Below are positions 1 to 7,321 of a stretch of DNA of 64,000 bases, one piece after another (position 1 is the stretch's first letter; every line of letters starts with the position of its first letter). The stretch lies in the NCBI RefSeq assembly GCF_001278075.1, contig NZ_CP011340.1:6755501-6819500 (forward strand). Direction: 5' to 3'. The notes under the pieces were generated by a model. That model saw only the letters and a program-made list of their open reading frames with translations, had not been told where the DNA came from and did not search any database. A program made the position numbers and the translations under genes. The DNA comes from Streptomyces pristinaespiralis. GTDB taxonomy: Bacteria; Actinomycetota; Actinomycetes; Streptomycetales; Streptomycetaceae.

Positions 1-1230
1 GCGGCCGTCGTCGCCGCGATCGAGGGCAACCCGATGGCCAAGGCGGGACGCGGCGCCCAGGCGCTGGCCGCCGCGGCGGGCGGCCACTTCGCCGGCGGCC
101 TGATCGGCACGATCCTGCTGGTCGCGCTCGCGCCGACCGTGGCCGACCTCGCCGTCGACATCGGCGCGCCCGACTACTTCGCCATCATGGTGCTGGCGTT
201 CATCGCGGTCACCTCTGTCCTCGGCTCTTCGAGGATCCGCGGCCTCGCCTCCCTGCTGATCGGTCTCACCCTCGGTCTCGTCGGTCTCGACCAGATGACC
301 GGCCAGCAGCGCCTCACCTTCGGCTCCCTCCAGCTCGCTGACGGCATCGACGTCGTCATCGTCGCGGTCGGCCTCTTCGCCATCGGCGAGGCCCTGTGGG
401 TCGCCGCCCATCTGCGGCGCTCCAGCGGCGACGCGATCCCGGTCGGCCGGCCGTGGCTGGCGAAGTCCGATGTGAAGCGCACCTGGAAGCCGTGGCTGCG
501 CGGCCCCGTCATCGGCTTCCCGTTCGGCGCGATCCCGGCGGGCGGTGCGGAGATCCCCACCTTCCTGTCGTACGTCACGGAGAAGCGGCTCTCCAAGCAC
601 AAGGACGAGTTCGGCAAGGGCGCCATCGAGGGCGTGGCCGGGCCGGAGTCCGCGGCCTCCGCCTCGGCGGCCGGCACGCTCGTCTCCATGCTCACGCTCG
701 GTCTGCCCACGACCGCCGTCGCGGCGGTCATGCTGGCCGCCTTCCAGCAGTACGGCATCCAGCCCGGACCGCTGCTCTTCGAACGCGAACCGGACCTGGT
801 GTGGGGCCTGATCGCCTCGCTGTTCGTCGGCATGGTGCTGCTGCTCGCGCTGAACCTGCCGCTCGCGCCGCTCTGGGCGAAGCTGCTGCGCATCCCGCGC
901 CCGTACCTGTACGCCGGCATCCTGTTCTTCGCGGCGGTCGGCGCGTACGCGGTCGGCGGCGAGGCCATCGACCTGGTGATCCTGCTGATCATCGGTCTCA
1001 TCGGCTTCGGTATGCGGCGCTACGGGCTTCCCGTGCTGCCCGCCGTCATCGGTGTGATCCTCGGCCCCGCCGCCGAGCAGCAGCTGCGGCGGGCGCTCCA
1101 GATCAGCGACGGCAGCGCCGCCGGGCTCGTCGACACACCGTTCTCGGTGACGGTCTACGCCGTGATCGTGGTGCTGCTGGCCTGGCCGTGGCTGAAGAGG
1201 CTGTTCGTCAGGAACCGTTCGGCCGCCTAG
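1..1230 (+). CDS. TctA-type tripartite tricarboxylate transporter permease, C-terminal part
   Basis: This is the large membrane subunit of a tripartite tricarboxylate transporter. The frame is already open at base 1, so the N-terminus lies outside the window and about 409 residues are visible. Family signatures are the NPMAKAGR stretch close to the window edge and the central block with [10 protein letters not shown], then [18 protein letters not shown] and [11 protein letters not shown]. Multiple hydrophobic segments follow, and a short basic tail ends the protein. TctA works with a small membrane subunit (TctB) and an extracellular binding protein (TctC), usually encoded just upstream, here off the edge. 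The substrate (citrate or another carboxylate) cannot be read from the sequence. A strong terminator follows immediately. Confidence 0.9.
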   Translation, partial: AAVVAAIEGNPMAKAGRGAQALAAAAGGHFAGGLIGTILLVALAPTVADLAVDIGAPDYFAIMVLAFIAVTSVLGSSRIRGLASLLIGLTLGLVGLDQMTGQQRLTFGSLQLADGIDVVIVAVGLFAIGEALWVAAHLRRSSGDAIPVGRPWLAKSDVKRTWKPWLRGPVIGFPFGAIPAGGAEIPTFLSYVTEKRLSKHKDEFGKGAIEGVAGPESAASASAAGTLVSMLTLGLPTTAVAAVMLAAFQQYGIQPGPLLFEREPDLVWGLIASLFVGMVLLLALNLPLAPLWAKLLRIPRPYLYAGILFFAAVGAYAVGGEAIDLVILLIIGLIGFGMRRYGLPVLPAVIGVILGPAAEQQLRRALQISDGSAAGLVDTPFSVTVYAVIVVLLAWPWLKRLFVRNRSAA

Positions 1231-1245
1231 GGACGGACCGATGGA

Positions 1246-1281
1246 GTGAGGGGCGGGCCACGACCGTGGCCCGCCCCTCAC
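1246..1281. terminator. bidirectional terminator between tctA and DUF402 gene
   Basis: Perfect 16-bp inverted repeat (1246-1261 and 1266-1281) with a 4-base loop, placed between two convergent genes. There is no clear U-tract, as is common in Streptomyces terminators. Confidence 0.8.
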
Positions 1282-1285
1282 CGTG

Positions 1286-1774
1286 TCACCGGTCCAGCAA
1301 CTGCGTGAGGCTGCCGTCCCGGGCCCGCTGCTCCAGCTCGTCGAGGGCGCGTACGGCCTCGGCCGCCGCCTTCGGGTCGCGCTCGCGCAGACCGCTCTCC
1401 TCGAACTCGTCCTCGTCCAGCCGCAGGATCTCCTTGCCGTCCGCCGACACCCACAGGTCCAGGTCCAGGTCCTCGACGCTCAGTCCGCCGCCCTCCGCCG
1501 GCTCGGCGGGCCGTGTGATGTCGCAGTACCAGCCCTTGAGCACGCCGTCGCCCGTGCGGACCTCCTTCACCGAGTACCAGCGGTCCCGCCAGTAGTGCTC
1601 GGTGAACACATCGCCCGGCTCGAAGCGTACGAACCCGAAGTCACGCACCCCCGGAGCCGCCCACAGGGCGCGGACCGTCACATGGGTGCCGTCGTCGGCG
1701 AGCAGGTCCGCCGGATAGCGGATCTTCGTCGCCCCCGCCTTGACCAGCCGTACCTCAATCGAGGGTGCGGACAT
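1286..1774 (-). CDS. DUF402 domain protein
   Basis: A 162-residue soluble protein. The DUF402 fold is recognisable from the WRDRWYSV, GVLKGWYCDI and SVEDLDLDLWVSADGKEILRLDEDEF segments, in which the acidic D-x-D-L-x-L residues and the final LDEDE are typical. Characterised members of the family are nucleoside diphosphate phosphatases that bind a divalent metal, but this exact subgroup has no certain reaction. It begins inside the 3' end of the upstream GNAT gene (overlap 1755-1774), so the two are very likely translated from one mRNA. Confidence 0.8.
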   Translation of the reverse strand: MSAPSIEVRLVKAGATKIRYPADLLADDGTHVTVRALWAAPGVRDFGFVRFEPGDVFTEHYWRDRWYSVKEVRTGDGVLKGWYCDITRPAEPAEGGGLSVEDLDLDLWVSADGKEILRLDEDEFEESGLRERDPKAAAEAVRALDELEQRARDGSLTQLLDR

Positions 1775-2675
1775 GGCGGACCTCCGACGCGCAGATCTCG
1801 TACCCGAACCACTTGTTGATGGCGAGCATGGGACCGTTCTCGCCGTCGTTGCTCGTGAACGCGTCGGTGTAACCCGCCGCGCGGGCGCGGCGCAGCGAGT
1901 CGGTCTTCGCGAGCTTGGCGTACCCCTTGCCGCGGTGGGCGCGCAGTGTGCCCGTCATGCCGGACAGATAGCGGGTGCCGCCGTCCGTCATGGCCGCCGT
2001 GTACGCGGCGACCTCGCCGTCGGCCATCACGACGGTGCTCAGCCGCCGGTCGAGCAGCGGGAAGTTCCAGGTGTGGTTCAGCCAGTCGTCGTAGTCGTCG
2101 AAGTCGGTGGGGATGTCGCTCGGCTCGTCCGAGGTGGCCTCCGCGTCCGCCTCGAACATCGGCCGCGGGTCCGCCTCGAAGTCGGCCGCGGTCCGCAGTT
2201 CCACGCCCGGGGGCAGGGCCGGCGGTTCCGGGAGCGGCCCGTTCGTCAGATCGAGGCGCTGGAAGTGCGCCGAGCGTGTCGGCCGGTAGCCGCGCTTCTC
2301 GGCGAACGCGAGGTTCCGCGGCTCCTTCAGGACCCACGCGTACACCCGCGTCGCGCCCTCCGCCCCGAGATGTTCCTCCGCGACGCGCAGCAGCAGCCCG
2401 CCCGCGCCGTGGCCCAGGTGACCGGGATGGACGTGCGGGGTGACGAACGCCTGCCCGGGCTCGGCCGCGTCGTACGCGATACCGACATGGGCCGTGCCGA
2501 TCAGCTCCCCGTCCTTCTCGGCCACCAACAGCCGGTACTTCTTCGCCGGGTTGGCGTTCTCGACCTCGAAGAGGACCGACTCCGGCGTCATCACCTCGAA
2601 CGGCAGGCACGCGCGACGCACCCGCGTCACGGCCTCGGCGTCCTCAGGGCGGAAATCACGGACGATCACAGTCAT
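1755..2675 (-). CDS. GNAT-family N-acetyltransferase
   Basis: A 306-residue protein with two GNAT-like halves. The N-terminal half starts VIVRDFRPEDAEAVTRVRR and carries the acetyl-CoA loop GHLGHGAGGLLL near residue 100. The C-terminal half has a second motif, RGKGYAKLAKTDSLRRARAAG, near residue 265. Tandem GNAT arrangements of this kind occur in mycothiol-synthase-like and other actinomycete acetyltransferases. The ATG at 2675 is preferred over a TTG six bases upstream. It is the first gene of a pair with the overlapping DUF402 gene and is divergent from the small GntR regulator at 2744. The acceptor substrate is unknown. Confidence 0.82.
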   Translation of the reverse strand: MTVIVRDFRPEDAEAVTRVRRACLPFEVMTPESVLFEVENANPAKKYRLLVAEKDGELIGTAHVGIAYDAAEPGQAFVTPHVHPGHLGHGAGGLLLRVAEEHLGAEGATRVYAWVLKEPRNLAFAEKRGYRPTRSAHFQRLDLTNGPLPEPPALPPGVELRTAADFEADPRPMFEADAEATSDEPSDIPTDFDDYDDWLNHTWNFPLLDRRLSTVVMADGEVAAYTAAMTDGGTRYLSGMTGTLRAHRGKGYAKLAKTDSLRRARAAGYTDAFTSNDGENGPMLAINKWFGYEICASEVRHVRTLD

Positions 2676-2743
2676 GGGCAAGGACGGTACGCGCCGACGG
2701 GCACGATCGCCCGGGAATTACGGGGCGGTGCGAGAATCGGCCG

Positions 2744-3124
2744 GTGACCTTGAACATCACCATCGACGCCGACGCGCCCGACGCTCCTTACGAGCAACTG
2801 CGTGCGCAGATCTCCGAACAGGCGCGCACGGGCGTGCTCCCCGTGGGCCACCGGCTGCCGACCGTCCGCGGGCTCGCGGAGGAACTCGGGCTCGCGGCCA
2901 ACACCGTCGCGAAGGCGTACCGGGCGCTGGAGGGCGACGGCGTCATCGAGACGCGCGGCCGCAACGGCACGTTCGTCGCGGCTGCGGGCGACGCGGCGGA
3001 GCGGCGGGCGGCGGCGGCCGCGACGCAGTACGCGGCCGAGGCACGCCGCCTCGGGCTGAACCGCGAGGCGGCGGGAGCGGCGGTGGAGACGGCGCTGCGG
3101 GTGGCGTACGAGAGGGAGCGGTGA
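2744..3124 (+). CDS. YtrA-type GntR transcriptional regulator
   Basis: A 126-residue regulator starting at GTG. An N-terminal winged helix (APYEQLRAQI, LPTVRGLAEELGLAANTVAKAYRALE, then GVIETRGRNGTFV) fills residues 10-80. It is followed only by a short alanine-rich helical tail, as in the short YtrA-like GntR proteins. Such regulators usually control a membrane protein or ABC transporter encoded directly downstream and translationally coupled. Here a GTG overlaps the stop codon at 3121, but the frame that follows is short and runs into a mobile element. Divergent from the GNAT gene across about 70 bases, so the promoters may be shared. Confidence 0.88.
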   Translation: MTLNITIDADAPDAPYEQLRAQISEQARTGVLPVGHRLPTVRGLAEELGLAANTVAKAYRALEGDGVIETRGRNGTFVAAAGDAAERRAAAAATQYAAEARRLGLNREAAGAAVETALRVAYERER

Positions 3125-3285
3125 CGCGGACGCCGCCTGTGGCGGGTGTTCTTCCCTCCCGGCCCCTTCCCGGTACCGCGCTCCGCGCGGTGATCCCGGT
3201 CGCCGGACAGGCCCGAGCAGCCCGGCGGGGTGGGGGTCGTGAACTGCTGCTGCGTGACCGTGTATGTGTGAGTGCTGGCGTGTAG
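3121..3285 (+). pseudogene. possible 5' remnant of a gene interrupted by the TnpB element
   Basis: A frame opens with a GTG overlapping the gntR stop codon (GTGA), the arrangement expected for a translationally coupled partner. It reads MTRTPPVAGVLPSRPLPGTA and onward with normal Streptomyces composition to about base 3215. Then it enters G/T-rich sequence and stops at 3285. I infer, without proof, that the rest of the gene was displaced when the TnpB element arrived. No continuation is visible on the far side, where only about 36 bases separate the tnpB stop from the next gene. Confidence 0.35.
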
Positions 3286-3410
3286 GGGTGAGTTGTTGTG
3301 GTGTGTGAGGGCTCGCGGGGTGGACGGGGGTTCGTTTGTCGAATGGGTGACCTTTGCGGGGGCTTGTCGTTGGGGGTGGTGGCGGGTGTGTGTGGTCCGG
3401 TACGGAGGGG

Positions 3411-5018
3411 GTGGACACGGTGGGCGGTCTGCGGGAGGTGGTGGCGCCGTTCGTGGTCACCGGACCTTCGGGTGTGGCGGTCCGTGACCGGCTGAAGGGC
3501 CTCACTCCGGAGGATGAGGAGGTGCTGCGGCTGGTGGGTGCGCATCTCGGGTCGCTGGCCTCGCGTGATCTCAAGGTCCGCTGCGCTGACGGCCTGGAGC
3601 ACGACAGCGAGTCGTGGGCGGTCCGGAAGCGGGAGTTGACGGGGGTGTCGTCGTCGCGGTGGGCGGGGTCGATCACGAAGGCCACGCACGATCAGTGGGC
3701 GCTGGCCCGGCGCGGGCAGGCCGCGCACATTCAGGGCCTCGAAGCCGGGATCAGGACGATTGCGCACCGGTTGTCGCTGCCGGTCGGGGCGAAGGGCTCG
3801 AAGCGTGCCGCGGGTGGTTACCGTTCGCGGCGGGAGTGGCATGCCAAGGCCCGGCGGCTGCGGGTGCTGGAGGACCGTCTTGGGCGGGTGCGGGCTGATT
3901 GGGACGCGGGTCGGGTGCGTGTGGTGCGCGGCGGCCGACGGCTGGCCCGTACCCGGCATCACCTTGTCGATGCGGGGCTGACCGAGGCCGAGTGGCGCCG
4001 GCGGTGGGAGGCCGGGCGCTGGTTCTTCCAGGCGGATGGTGAGTCGGGGAAGAGGTTCGGCAACGAGACGATCCGCGTCACCCCCGAAGGTGAGGTGTCG
4101 ATCAAGCTCCCGGCACCGCTGGCACATCTGGCGAACGCCGCGCACGGCAAGTACGTCCTCGCCACAAAGGTCTCCTTCGCGCACCGGGGCACCGAGTGGG
4201 CGGACCGGGTGGCAGCGCACCGGGCGGTGGCCTACCGCATCCACCACGACACCGGACGCGACCGCTGGTACGTCACCGCCTCCTGGCAGATCCCACCCAC
4301 CCCTACCGTTCCGCTCGAGGCCGCCCTCGCCCACGGCGTGATCGGCGTGGACACCAACGCCGACCACCTCGCCGCCTGGCGCCTGGACACCCACGGCAAC
4401 CCCATCGGCAACCCGCGCCGGTTCTTCTACACCCTGACCGGCAGCGCCCCCCACCGCGACGCCCAAGTCCGCCACGCCCTCACCCGCCTCCTGCACTGGG
4501 CCAAGGCCTGCGGCGTGAAAGCGATCGCGGTCGAGGACCTCGACTTCCAGGCCGAGAAGACCAGAGAGAAGCACGGGCGCAGGCGAAGGTTCCGGCAGCT
4601 GATCTCCGGCATGCCCACCGGACGCCTCCGCGCCCGCCTCGTCTCCATGGCCGACGCCACCGGCATCACGATCATCGCCGTCGACCCCGCCTACACATCC
4701 AAATGGGGCGCCCAGCACTGGCAGAAGCCCCTCACCAGCACCACCCGCAAGACCAGCCGTCACGATGCGGCAAGCATCGCGATCGGCAGACGCGCCCAAG
4801 GGCACCCGATCCGGCGACGGACGACACCGCCCCCGCACGACCAGAGCGATCGTGCGGGGCATCGGACCGTCCAGGCCGACCGGCGTGCGCTTGGGCGTGA
4901 GGAACCCCGCCCCCGCATCCCCGGACCACGCACACGATGCGTGCCCCCGGACGCGGAACGAACGCGGGCAACCAGGGCACCCAACACCGTTCGGGGTGCC
5001 CGCAGCGACCAGGAATGA
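3411..5018 (+). CDS. tnpB: TnpB RNA-guided nuclease homologue without zinc-finger cysteines
   Basis: About 535 residues from the GTG at 3411. A GTG at 3420, better spaced from GGAGGG, is an equally good start. The RuvC-like nuclease is intact: Asp in VIGVDTNADHLAAW (about residue 314), Glu in AIAVEDLDF (about 375) and Asp in SRHDAASIAIGRR (about 452). Between motifs II and III, where TnpB normally has a four-cysteine zinc finger after DPAYTS, this protein has SKWGAQHWQKPLTS and no cysteines. The last 65 or so residues are low-complexity and overlap a predicted structured RNA. Codon third positions are G-biased in the first half and C-biased in the second. TnpB cleaves DNA guided by an omega RNA made from the element's right end; that activity is inferred here. 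Confidence 0.85.
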   Translation: MDTVGGLREVVAPFVVTGPSGVAVRDRLKGLTPEDEEVLRLVGAHLGSLASRDLKVRCADGLEHDSESWAVRKRELTGVSSSRWAGSITKATHDQWALARRGQAAHIQGLEAGIRTIAHRLSLPVGAKGSKRAAGGYRSRREWHAKARRLRVLEDRLGRVRADWDAGRVRVVRGGRRLARTRHHLVDAGLTEAEWRRRWEAGRWFFQADGESGKRFGNETIRVTPEGEVSIKLPAPLAHLANAAHGKYVLATKVSFAHRGTEWADRVAAHRAVAYRIHHDTGRDRWYVTASWQIPPTPTVPLEAALAHGVIGVDTNADHLAAWRLDTHGNPIGNPRRFFYTLTGSAPHRDAQVRHALTRLLHWAKACGVKAIAVEDLDFQAEKTREKHGRRRRFRQLISGMPTGRLRARLVSMADATGITIIAVDPAYTSKWGAQHWQKPLTSTTRKTSRHDAASIAIGRRAQGHPIRRRTTPPPHDQSDRAGHRTVQADRRALGREEPRPRIPGPRTRCVPPDAERTRATRAPNTVRGARSDQE

Positions 5019-5050
5019 GTCCAAGACTCACTCCTGCTCACTGAATAGGA
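4975..5050 (+). ncRNA. candidate omega (right-end) RNA scaffold
   Basis: Two hairpins lie at the 3' end of tnpB. The first is perfect, GGGCACCC (4975-4982) pairing with GGGTGCCC (4994-5001). The second is GGAATGAGT (5012-5020) pairing with ACTCACTCC (5026-5034) with one mismatch, and it covers the tnpB stop codon. TnpB guide RNAs are known to be made from exactly this position and to take their guide from the sequence just past the right end. Expression is not shown by the sequence, and the 5' limit is unknown. Confidence 0.35.
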
Positions 5051-5054
5051 ACGG

Positions 5055-6149
5055 TCAGAGATAGAGGCCCGCGTCCGGGCCCGGGGTCTGGGAGGGGACC
5101 GACGCCGGAGTCGTCCCGCGGCGGAGCGCGTACAGCTCCGCCAGCGTCGCGCCCTCCCTGTTCACGCCCTTCTCCGTGCCGAGCCAGGCCACCGATTCCT
5201 CGCGGGTCAGCGGGCCGACCTCGATGCGCGCCAGGCAGCGGCCGGGGCGGACGACCGCCGGGTGGAGGCGTTCGAGGTCCTCGTTGGTGGTGACGCCCAC
5301 CAGGACGTTGCGGCCCTGGCCGAGCAGACCGTCCGTCAGGTTGAGCAGGCGGGACAGCGCCTGGCCGGCCGTGTGCCGCGCCTCGCCGCGGATCAGCTCG
5401 TCGCAGTCCTCCAGCAGGAGCAGCCGCCAGCGGCCCTTGGAGGTGCCCTCGTCCTCGCCGATCGCGATGTCCATCAGATAGCCGACGTCGTTGAACAGCC
5501 GCTCCGGGTCCAGGACGCAGTCGACCTGGCACCAGTCGCGCCAGGAGCGGGCCAGGGTCCGCAGCGCGGACGTCTTGCCCGTGCCGGGCGGGCCGTGGAG
5601 CAGCAGCAGCCGGCCCGCGATGTCGTCGGGGGTGACCTTCATCAGCCGGTCCATCGCGTCGGCGACGGGCGCGGTGTAGTTCGCCCGGACCTCTTCCCAT
5701 GTGCCGGCCGCGATCTGACGTGTCGTACGGTGCGGGCCACGCCGCGGCGAGACGTACCAGAAGCCCATGGTCACGTTCTCGGGCTGCGGCTCCGGCTCGT
5801 CGGCCACGCCGTCGGTGGCCTCCTTGAGGGTCTTCTCCGCGAGCTCGGAGCTGACCGCGGTGACGGTGACGTCCGCGCCGCGGTTCCAGCGGGAGATCAG
5901 CAGCGTCCAGCCGTCGCCCTCGGCGAGCGTGGCGCTGCGGTCGTCGTCGCGCGCCGAGCGCAGCACCGTCGCCCCTGACGGCAGCATCGTCGCGCCGGGT
6001 TTGACCCGGTCGATCGAGGAACTGAACGAGTACGGCTGCTCGCCCGTCGCGAAGCGGCCGAGGAACAGCGCGTCGATGACGTCAGAGGGTGAATCACTGT
6101 CGTCGACGTTGAGCCGGATCGGCAGCGCGTCCTGAGGGTTGGCAGACAT
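5055..6149 (-). CDS. DUF5925 domain AAA-family ATPase
   Basis: A 364-residue protein. An N-terminal DUF5925 region (about residues 1-140) begins ALPIRLNVDDSDSPSDVIDA. It is followed by an AAA-type ATPase domain with Walker A LLLHGPPGTGKTSALRTLA, Walker B LLLLEDCDELI, and a sensor region around GVTTNEDLERLHPAVVRPGR. The ATG at 6149 is chosen; another in-frame ATG is at 6158. DUF5925 ATPases are widespread in Streptomyces, with no established partner or substrate. The gene ends 36 bases from tnpB, so its 3' end sits at the element's right boundary, but the reading frame itself looks complete. Confidence 0.85.
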   Translation of the reverse strand: MSANPQDALPIRLNVDDSDSPSDVIDALFLGRFATGEQPYSFSSSIDRVKPGATMLPSGATVLRSARDDDRSATLAEGDGWTLLISRWNRGADVTVTAVSSELAEKTLKEATDGVADEPEPQPENVTMGFWYVSPRRGPHRTTRQIAAGTWEEVRANYTAPVADAMDRLMKVTPDDIAGRLLLLHGPPGTGKTSALRTLARSWRDWCQVDCVLDPERLFNDVGYLMDIAIGEDEGTSKGRWRLLLLEDCDELIRGEARHTAGQALSRLLNLTDGLLGQGRNVLVGVTTNEDLERLHPAVVRPGRCLARIEVGPLTREESVAWLGTEKGVNREGATLAELYALRRGTTPASVPSQTPGPDAGLYL

Positions 6150-6283
6150 GGCGCCCATGATCCGGCACGCTCCCCGCCGCCGCACCGTGTTTTGCCCGGT
6201 GCGGCGGCACCGGCCCGCTCGGCCGGGCGGGCGGCGCCGACCCGCTCAGCGGTGCGGGCGGCGTGGACGGGTCTTCTTTTTGA

Positions 6284-6300
6284 CAGGGGATCAGCCCCTG
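6284..6300 (+). promoter_or_regulatory. small hairpin upstream of the SGNH lipase gene
   Basis: CAGGGG-ATCAG-CCCCTG, a perfect 6-bp stem about 125 bases before the lipase start, within the 274-base intergenic region 6150-6423. It could be an operator or a terminator-like structure. The rest of the interval shows only loose promoter-like matches. Confidence 0.3.
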
Positions 6301-6423
6301 TGTGCGGTGCTGTCCCAACCGCCCCACTGACTCGTCGGTAACAATTCTTGGCATGGACACTTCCGGTGAACTCTGTCCCCTGGTACGAAAGTTGAGGCAG
6401 AGATCCTGCTATAGGGAGGTTCC

Positions 6424-7233
6424 ATGAAACTGTCCCGAGCCGCGGCATTCTCATCCTCACTCCTCCTCGGCGTCGTGCTCGCTCTCACCGGAGCGGGCCA
6501 GGCGCAGGCCGACCAGACCACGCAGTCCGTGGACTACGTGGCCCTGGGCGACTCCTACTCCTCCGGCGTGGGAGCCGGCAGCTACGACAGCGCGAGCGGC
6601 AACTGCAAGCGCAGCACCCGGGCGTTCCCCACGCTCTGGGCCAACGCGAACTCACCCTCGTCGTTCGCCTTCACGGCTTGCTCGGGCGCCCGTACGGGTG
6701 ATGTCACGGCGAGTCAGCTCGGCCCCCTCAACTCGTCCACCGATCTCGTCTCCATCACCGTCGGCGGCAATGACGCGGGCTTCGCCGACGTCATGACCAC
6801 CTGCGTCCTGCAGTCCGAATCCACCTGTCTGAACCGGATCGCGCAGGCGAAGGCGTACGTCGACTCCACGCTGCCGGGGAAGCTCGACCAGGTGTACTCG
6901 GCGATCAGTGCCAAGGCCCCGGCGGCGCGGGTCGTCGTCCTCGGCTATCCCCGTTTCTACAAGCTGGGCGGCAGTTGCATCGCCGGCCTCAGCGAGAACG
7001 AGCGGTCCGCCATCAACGGCGCCGCCGACCACCTCAACACGGCGATCGCCAAGCGCGCGGCCGACCACGGCTACGGCTTCGCCGGCGTCGTGGGGGCGTT
7101 CACCGGCCATGAGATCTGCTCCGGCTCCGCCTGGCTGCACAGCGTCAACTGGCTGAACATCGGGGAGTCGTACCACCCGACCGCGGCCGGCCAGTCCGGC
7201 GGCTATCTGCCCGTGTTCGATTCCAACGCCTGA
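6424..7233 (+). CDS. secreted SGNH/GDSL-family lipase
   Basis: A 269-residue secreted hydrolase. A classical signal peptide (MKLSRAAAF, hydrophobic core, AQA cut site near residue 29) is followed by SGNH block I VALGDSYSSG with the nucleophile serine, block III GGNDAGF, and block V SYHPTAAGQ with the catalytic histidine. Cysteine pairs typical of Streptomyces SGNH lipases are present (NCKRSTRAFP, FTACSGARTG, TTCVLQSESTCLN). It resembles the extracellular lipase SCO1725 of S. coelicolor (recollection). A good ribosome binding site, AGGGAGG, precedes the ATG. It should hydrolyse acyl esters outside the cell. A terminator hairpin follows. Confidence 0.93.
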   Translation: MKLSRAAAFSSSLLLGVVLALTGAGQAQADQTTQSVDYVALGDSYSSGVGAGSYDSASGNCKRSTRAFPTLWANANSPSSFAFTACSGARTGDVTASQLGPLNSSTDLVSITVGGNDAGFADVMTTCVLQSESTCLNRIAQAKAYVDSTLPGKLDQVYSAISAKAPAARVVVLGYPRFYKLGGSCIAGLSENERSAINGAADHLNTAIAKRAADHGYGFAGVVGAFTGHEICSGSAWLHSVNWLNIGESYHPTAAGQSGGYLPVFDSNA

Positions 7234-7263
7234 CGGCTTTCCGCCCTGCCGTCAGTACCTCAC

Positions 7264-7300
7264 CACGGCCGGTGCGCGGGTTCCCCGTGCGCCGGCCGTG
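7264..7300. terminator. terminator between lipase and pseudokinase genes
   Basis: Inverted repeat CACGGCCGG / CCGGCCGTG (7264-7272 and 7292-7300), extended inward by wobble pairs, between two convergent genes. Confidence 0.65.
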
Positions 7301-7321
7301 ATGCTCCGGGCGGCCCGCGTC

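Larger units (their letters stand above)
3226..5050 (+). mobile_element. IS200/IS605-IS607-superfamily element carrying only tnpB (approximate ends)
   Basis: The region holds one tnpB gene and no tnpA-like serine or tyrosine transposase, as in IS1341-type non-autonomous elements. The left limit is placed where the plus strand becomes strongly G/T-rich (about 3226). The right limit is placed after the two hairpins at 4975-5034 and the short tail ending near 5050, just before the DUF5925 gene stop at 5055. Exact ends cannot be fixed without an empty-site comparison. Confidence 0.55.

Noticed and set aside
2943..5024. A 693-codon open frame on the minus strand opposite tnpB
   Set aside because: It is the mirror of the tnpB gene caused by high G+C; it has no family motifs, and the plus strand has the intact RuvC residues.
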